A DNA stretch of 64,000 nucleotides from Tetmemena sp. SeJ-2015 (taxonomy: Eukaryota > Ciliophora > Spirotrichea > Sporadotrichida > Oxytrichidae), in the NCBI GenBank assembly GCA_027382625.1, contig JAJKFJ010021091.1, forward strand, positions 35,686-99,685, in the 5' to 3' direction. Below are positions 59,515 through 64,000 of this stretch, piece after piece. How positions within the stretch are numbered: the stretch's first letter is position 1; each line of letters starts with the position of its first letter. Under the pieces are notes generated by a model. It did not search any database. It saw only the letters and a list, made by a program, of their open reading frames with translations, and had not been told where the DNA came from. A program made the position numbers and the translations under genes.

Positions 59515-61808
59515 TCAGTTGCACATGGGGGGACCGCAGGCACCTTGCTTGGTGTCGGGGAAAGAGGGTTGCATCTGGATACCGCAAATACCGGCTCCAT
59601 CCTTGATGGCGATGTTGATGTATCCGTCGAGTCCCCAGCTGGAGCCCCAGGAGTTCTTGACAATATAATAAATAACATAGCCAATTTTGGATATAGTAGT
59701 CGGCACCGTTCTCATCGGTTCCATATCCAACGGCGAGCACTCCGTGGTCAAGGTTGGTACCGCAGCCACTGGAGTTCAAAACTCCTCCTTTAAAACATCT
59801 TATTGGTCAGATAGAATAGTATTAAGTATTGTAATTAGAGTATGTAGAATTTTAAATACGTCCTTTTAAAGTTTAATTGGCTCACTCATTTCAGCTAAAA
59901 AGAATGGAAAGTTTACAAAGAGAGAACACATATTAAAATTCATAATCACTAAGATCTTCAAAAATACACAAAAGGGCTCAGATAATAAAACTTGAAAATG
60001 AAGGTAGTTTTTAGAAAGAATATAATTAGAAGAGGTCGGGGGTGTATGAAATTCAAAGGGGTTTTTCTGGAAAAAAGTGGGAAACCTTTTAAATTAAAAA
60101 TTTTTCGATGAAAAATTTTAATTTTAAAATTAGTTGTAATTTTTAAAAAGGAAAAAGATAATTTTCCCCCTGTAGAATGGAAAATGAAGGGGGCTCAAGC
60201 AGGCGGGCCGAGGTGGCAAATTTAATCGTTTCTATTTTGGGGGGGAAAATTGGTCTCGGTTTGGATAAACTCTTGGCTTTGTTCGTAACCCCATTTTTTC
60301 AACCAAGGGGTAATGGGTAATATCCCCGGGGTTCAAGAGGTTTAAAAAACGGTGGGCAATTTATTCTTATAAAAAACTTTTTTTAATTTTGTTAAGGCCC
60401 ATTAAAACCCAAAAATTATTAAAAATAAGTTTTATTTAAATTTTGTTATTAATATTTATAACCATCGGGGCGTGAAAGTACCTTTAAAATTAATTTTCAC
60501 ATCCTATCTCAGTTTCCCTTTTGACTCTAAGGTATGGGTGTATCACCCCTTTTCAGTAGTAAAACCCGTTTTTCAACATTAAACCCCCCGCAAAAAAAGT
60601 TGAAGGGGCCACCATACTCTGAAATTTTAAAAATTGCAGATGAGAAATTAAAGGGGTTGCAGCTGTTCTCTTCCACTTTTTAAGTTTCAAGATGTGCACA
60701 ACAATTAAATTTTATTGATCCTCAAACTCTTCCCACTAAACGCACTTAAATTTTGGGGTAGAAAAATCTTTTATAGATAGTTTCCTTTTCTCAAGATTTT
60801 TCCGTAGGGCCCGTAGCCAAAACCTTTTCTTGAAATGGCAAACGTAAAACTGTGAATCGAGTGAAGGGGGTTATAGAAATTTTTACTAAGCCCTTTTATT
60901 ATATTGAAATATATTTAGACTGCTCAGGGTGAGAGGGATAGCGTGAAGTTTTTATGTGCTGAAGGGAAACTGTGTTCCCCACAACACCCTTTATGAAGAA
61001 GAGTTGGTACAAGAAACAAAAAGGAAAAAAATTATACATTGCAAAAGTCATCATCTTTATTAATTTATTTATTATATAGATTTTTGACTCCAGAGCGGTG
61101 TACATATCACCACCTTCGCATCCTTGGCAGAAATCGGGGATAACGGCGCAATCAACGAGTTGTTGCTCGGAGTAGCTGACGAGCTTGCCAGTGGCAATAG
61201 CGTCTCTTCCCTCCATTGATCCAGTGGAGGAGAAGGCCCAGCATGATCCGCACTAACATTTATATATCTACTTAAAATGATCATTAGCAATATAAAACCT
61301 TGGTCCTTGACGGGGGTGACAGCACCTTTCTCTCTCCAGTCAACGGTAGCGGGTGCTTCTCTGAGTGGGTCAGCCTTGAAGAAAGGCTTGTTGATAATTG
61401 ATTAAAACATACGAATGATGTTGGAGTTCTTGGGGGCGGTCTTCTTGAATCCGAGTCTCTTTCTGTACTCCTCAACGGTCAAGTCAGCGAACTTGTTGGG
61501 GGCGAGGGTGTAGGTTGCCTTGGGCTCGGAGGCCATGTGGGATCTGATGAGAGCGAGGTTTCTCTTGAACTGAGAGTATCTAAGGTTGAACTCCTCCTGG
61601 GTGGCGTAGGACTTGCCGTGGGTGGCGAGGAAGTTGTGGAACATGTCCATGTTGGGCTCCTGAGTGAACAGGGCTTCATTTTAATTCAAATATTTCCCTA
61701 AAATAGGTTTGTAAGTTTGGATTGGGTCTGGTCCTGGCCGGAGAGTCCGAGGACGGCGATACCTGCAACGACTCCAACGACGCAGAGAGTGATGGCTTGG
61801 GTTCTCAT
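59515..61808 (-). CDS. Cathepsin L-like cysteine protease, central segment not found
   Basis: Papain-family (C1A) protease. ATG 61808 gives a signal peptide ([20 protein letters not shown]), then an I29-type propeptide ([37 protein letters not shown]), then the mature enzyme: [51 protein letters not shown]; after a gap, [40 protein letters not shown] and the end GACGPPMCN at TGA 59515. Catalytic Cys (CGSCW), His (LDHGV) and Asn (KNSWG) are all present. IESs: 61681-61718 (TT), 61258-61298 (AAC), 59668-59695 (ATATA). About 80 residues between TALE and GGVLN were not found in 59794-61072; they may lie elsewhere (scrambled) or in sequence too damaged to read. Codon use is GC-rich, suggesting high expression. 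Confidence 0.8.
59668..59695. other. IES, 28 bp, pointer ATATA
   Basis: ATATA at 59663-59667 and 59691-59695. Removal restores [14 protein letters not shown] around the catalytic Asn on the minus strand. Confidence 0.85.
59794..61072. other. Irregular region with many short homopolymers
   Basis: Lies inside the cathepsin gene between its C-terminal and central segments. From about 59990 to 60900 the sequence is full of G and C runs next to A and T runs (for example GGGGGGAAAATTGG near 60238, AAACCCCCCG near 60583). This texture is seen nowhere else here. No coding segment of the protease could be read. It may be a long IES, a low-quality assembly stretch, or both. Confidence 0.45.
61258..61298. 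other. IES, 41 bp, pointer AAC
   Basis: AAC at 61255-61257 and 61296-61298. Removal restores KDQGQCGSCWAF at the catalytic Cys on the minus strand. Confidence 0.82.
61681..61718. other. IES, 38 bp, pointer TT
   Basis: TT at 61679-61680 and 61717-61718. Removal joins SGQDQTQS to [16 protein letters not shown] between signal peptide and propeptide on the minus strand; retained, it contains a TGA. Confidence 0.65.
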
Positions 61809-62375
61809 GGTAGAAATGTAATTAATTATTATTAATTTGGATCCAACTCGGCCTTTTATACTTCACTTATAATAATTAATCATACTGGGGAGCAGCACTC
61901 CCTTCTGTGCCCCCCCAAGAATAGATTCTAATGTTAAGTGAATCCAAATTATCCATATGTAATAAACACTACTACTCTCTTTAGAAGCAGTTTTTATTAG
62001 TTCAATGTTAAATTTTAATAATGAGGAATGGTTATCTAATAATGCAGATATATATTTTTATTCAGGAGAGGAGCTTGAATAGGATAGAATTTAAAGTCCA
62101 GTGATGTTAATTGAGTTAAATCTAAGATAGAAGGAGACTTAATATTTTTGAATCTTAAGATGTGATATCAAATTAAGCCCTCTAATGAAAGCTTAAGCAA
62201 GAGCCAAAAATCAAGTTTAGTATGTGTGGAGAATCTTTCAAGAAGTGGCTGCTCTTCATTTAACCACAGGGAACATGGGCTGTGATTAGATGCCGCACAC
62301 TCCAGAGTAGGGCTGGATTGCTATTCTCACATATCCATTCTCTCCCCAGTTGCTTCCTCTTGAGTTCTTCACGAT

Positions 62376-62408
62376 CATAATAAAAATATGCATGCTCAAG
62401 TTCACGAT
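62376..62408. other. IES, 33 bp, pointer TTCACGAT
   Basis: The 8-nt repeat occurs at 62368-62375 and 62401-62408. Removal gives YYIVKNSRGSNWG on the minus strand. Length is a multiple of three; the 8-nt repeat and family match are the support. Confidence 0.82.
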
Positions 62409-62417
62409 ATAGTATTC

Positions 62418-62593
62418 AAAACTAAAATCTTTAATTAAAACCTTGAAATTATACCAAAAGTATTTTTCTCAACTCCTTACAAAATAATGTAAGATTAATT
62501 TTTCTTCTACTACAAAAATATCTAAATTTTCTTTCTAAGAAGTAAACGAGTCTTCTCATTTAAATAGAAGAGACTTTTAATAGGTATTGATTC
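62418..62593. other. IES, 176 bp, pointer ATTC
   Basis: ATTC at 62414-62417 and 62590-62593. Removal joins GKDDKAGE to YYIVKNSRG on the minus strand. Confidence 0.75.
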
Positions 62594-62693
62594 TCCGGCC
62601 TTGTCATCTTTGCCGTATCCTACTGCAACCATAGCCTGAACTTTGTCACTCGAGCAGCTCTTTGAATTCAACACTCCACCAGTAATATGAAAT

Positions 62694-62725
62694 AGCAAAG
62701 TAAAACACTAAAAATTATATTCAGT
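62694..62725. other. IES, 32 bp, pointer CAGT
   Basis: CAGT at 62690-62693 and 62722-62725. Removal joins SFELSYYT to GGVLNSKS on the minus strand. Confidence 0.72.
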
Positions 62726-63098
62726 GTAGTAACTAAGCTCAAAAGAAGTTTGTACTCCAACAGAGACTGGTCCCTCGGCAATCGCTGCTTTGAGGTCATT
62801 AGGTGAGTTGGGGTTCACTTTTGTGATTTTAGAGCTCTAAGCAACTGTGCTGAATTTCTTTTCCAGGCAAGCGCCTTTTGAAGCGGTGTATTTGTAATCT
62901 TAATCAGCCGCTATGGGATAATACTGTGTATATTCTAAGCCCAAGTAGACATCACCTCCACCGCAACCATTGTTGCCTCCATCATGGTAGCTGCAGTCTA
63001 CTATCTGCTAGGCAGATAAACTCTGGAACTTGCCACTTGCTATGCCAGCTCTGCCTTCCAAAGATCCCACAGTTGAGAAAGCATAAGCAGAGTCGCAT

Positions 63099-63141
63099 TT
63101 TCAAATCTATATATTTTTAAATAGTTCATTCTATTTTGCAT
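63099..63141. other. IES, 43 bp, pointer GCAT
   Basis: GCAT at 63095-63098 and 63138-63141. Removal joins EVQDQGR to CDSAYAFSTVG on the minus strand, at the position of the lost catalytic Cys. Confidence 0.75.
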
Positions 63142-63322
63142 CTTCCTTGATCTTGCACCTCAGAGACAAAGCCTTTCTCCCTCCAGTCAATAGATTCAGG
63201 AAGTTGCTTGTTTGGGTCAGCCTTGAAGTACTCTTTATAATACACACATTGTGATAAGGTAAAAATAGTGAATCTGAAAAGTAAATATTCATTTAATTAA
63301 CTAAATTTTGAAATTCTTATAT

Positions 63323-64000
63323 TCATACTTCTTTTCCTACTGTTACCCATCCCTCTCTCAAATTGTTCTTTCGCCCAAACAACTCTAAATATGCCATGCC
63401 TGGAAGTAATATTTCAATTAGATCTTTTATTGACTCGGGTTTCTCTGAATTCTATCCAACTTTTGACTTCAAGATATCCTTTACTTTGAAAGTATTAGTG
63501 CCTTCTGGAACTGCTCCTTTTAATCCAACTAGGCAAGTTTCTTTGCAATGTCTGAAATGATAACCTTGCCCGTTTCTGTAATCAGTAGTTTTGCCTTGCT
63601 TAATCCAAGCGATGTTGTCCACAATCCTAAAATTAAAATTAGATTTAAAATTAAATAAAGTCTTACCTATAGCCTTTGTAGAGCATGAAAGCGATCGCCT
63701 CTGTGAAATTAGATGCTATGCTCCACATAAATAAATAGCCACTTTCTTATACATCTTCTAGAGGCAACTAAAATAACTTTTGAATTGATTGAGTTTCATA
63801 GGGAATAAAATCTCGATTTCCCTTTACTTTGAATCTAAGTGGCCAAGGGTAGTCCATCATAACTCCGTTAAATTTAATTCCTCTATATTTCAGTTATAAA
63901 AGAGCTATTTCTCTCAGAAGATTTGCAGTCCAGATATCACACTTGATGGCAGTGCTAGGATATTTTGCTGATGAGGAGCCTGTGTTTTTTATTTCTTTTT
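63323..64000 (-). CDS. MT-A70 family N6-adenine methyltransferase, C-terminal part
   Basis: Cut by the right window edge. Reads KCDIWTANLLREIALLQLKY, RGIKFNGVMMDYPWPLRFKV, ESGYLFMWSIASNFTEAIAF, IVDNIAWIKQGKTTDYRNGQ, GYHFRHCKETCLVGLKGAVP, SEKPESIKDLIEILLPGMAY, LELFGRKNNLREGWVTVGKE, then V and TGA 63323. This is the MT-A70 order: catalytic DPPW-like motif (here DYPW), a WV/WI core, H-C-K-E-x-C-L-x-G-x-K-G, and the terminal ELFGR...GW block. One 40-nt GT..AG intron at 63627-63666. Members methylate adenine N6 in RNA (METTL3/14) or DNA (ciliate MTA1); which one applies cannot be settled from this part. The substitution of the first Pro in DPPW is unusual. Confidence 0.85.

Larger units (their letters stand above)
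62256..63275 (-). pseudogene. Papain-family paralogue without catalytic Cys and His
   Basis: Second cathepsin-like gene. Readable from KEYFKADPNKQLPESIDWRE through VQDQGRCDSAYAFSTVGSLE, GGNNGCGGGDVYLGLEYTQY, AIAEGPVSVGVQTSFELSYY, TGGVLNSKSCSSDKVQAMVA, YYIVKNSRGSNWGENGYVRI to QSQPMFPVVK and TGA 62256. The catalytic Cys of CGSCW is Ala (CDSAY) and the catalytic His of LDHGV is Gln (KVQAM); Asn of KNS remains, Trp after it is Arg. No signal peptide or I29 propeptide was found before the MT-A70 gene end at 63323. Yet the frame is intact once four IESs are removed (63099-63141, 62694-62725, 62418-62593, 62376-62408). It may be a genuine pseudoenzyme with its first segment elsewhere rather than a dead gene. 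Confidence 0.72.

Noticed and set aside
1..64000. Many short open frames under the standard code, on both strands
   Set aside because: With TAA and TAG as stops the real genes break into pieces and antisense frames look equal. Conserved families run straight through TAA/TAG, so UAR=Gln was used and antisense frames were dropped.
1..64000. CRISPR arrays, rRNA genes, bacterial operons or telomere repeats (C4A4) typical of hypotrich chromosome ends or TBE transposon ends
   Set aside because: None seen. A few CCCCAAAA-like words are isolated and not tandem.

Overview
The window reads as germline (micronuclear) DNA of a ciliate that uses UAA and UAG for glutamine and UGA as the only stop. Long conserved proteins (MCM9, a NEDD8-activating enzyme subunit, a tubby protein, a pseudouridine synthase, DnaJ, acid lipase, cathepsin L) read only under that code. 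Two kinds of interruption are seen. One is GT...AG introns, many only 31-47 nt long. The other is AT-rich segments that do not obey GT...AG but start and end at a short direct repeat; removing the segment and one repeat copy restores the conserved protein. The second kind are internal eliminated sequences (IESs) bounded by pointers. One lipase gene has its 3' part inverted and placed upstream of its 5' part, joined by a 13-nt pointer, so it is a scrambled gene. Together these point to a spirotrich of the Oxytricha/Stylonychia/Tetmemena type. Genus is not decided here.

Layout, left to right. 0.9-4.2 kb MCM9 (+). 4.3-10.6 kb small and coiled-coil proteins on both strands. 11.0-15.7 kb a minus-strand run: tRNA pseudouridine synthase, a mitochondrial-type DnaJ whose HPD motif is changed, and a low-complexity protein. 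15.9-19.1 kb an Alba/RGG protein and a two-EF-hand protein (+). 20.3-22.1 kb the scrambled acid lipase. 22.4-26.4 kb an AT-hook/C2H2 protein and a tubby-like protein (+). 26.6-28.4 kb NAE1/ULA1 (-). 29.1-31.4 kb a cytochrome b5-domain protein (+). 31.7-36.1 kb a coiled-coil/armadillo protein and a Q-rich acidic protein (-). 36.1-39.8 kb an AT-rich gene desert. 39.8-41.8 kb an HTH/Q-rich protein (-). 43.7-46.7 kb an NRF-6-like acyltransferase (-). 46.8-58.9 kb one giant gene (-) for a secreted-type Cys-rich and repeat ectodomain, membrane region and cytoplasmic tail. 59.5-63.3 kb two papain-family genes (-), one lacking catalytic residues. 63.3-64 kb the 3' part of an MT-A70 methyltransferase (-).

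The strongest unusual element is a perfect-looking inverted repeat (two 418-bp arms, 92-bp spacer) with GC-rich, tRNA-like inner ends. It lies inside an IES of the giant gene, so it should be removed from the somatic genome together with that IES. Several genes need single-base frame corrections while neighbours read cleanly, which suggests local assembly indels rather than widespread gene death. The genes do not form an operon or shared pathway; each is probably destined for its own somatic chromosome. All reconstructions were done by eye; no alignment or database search was run.
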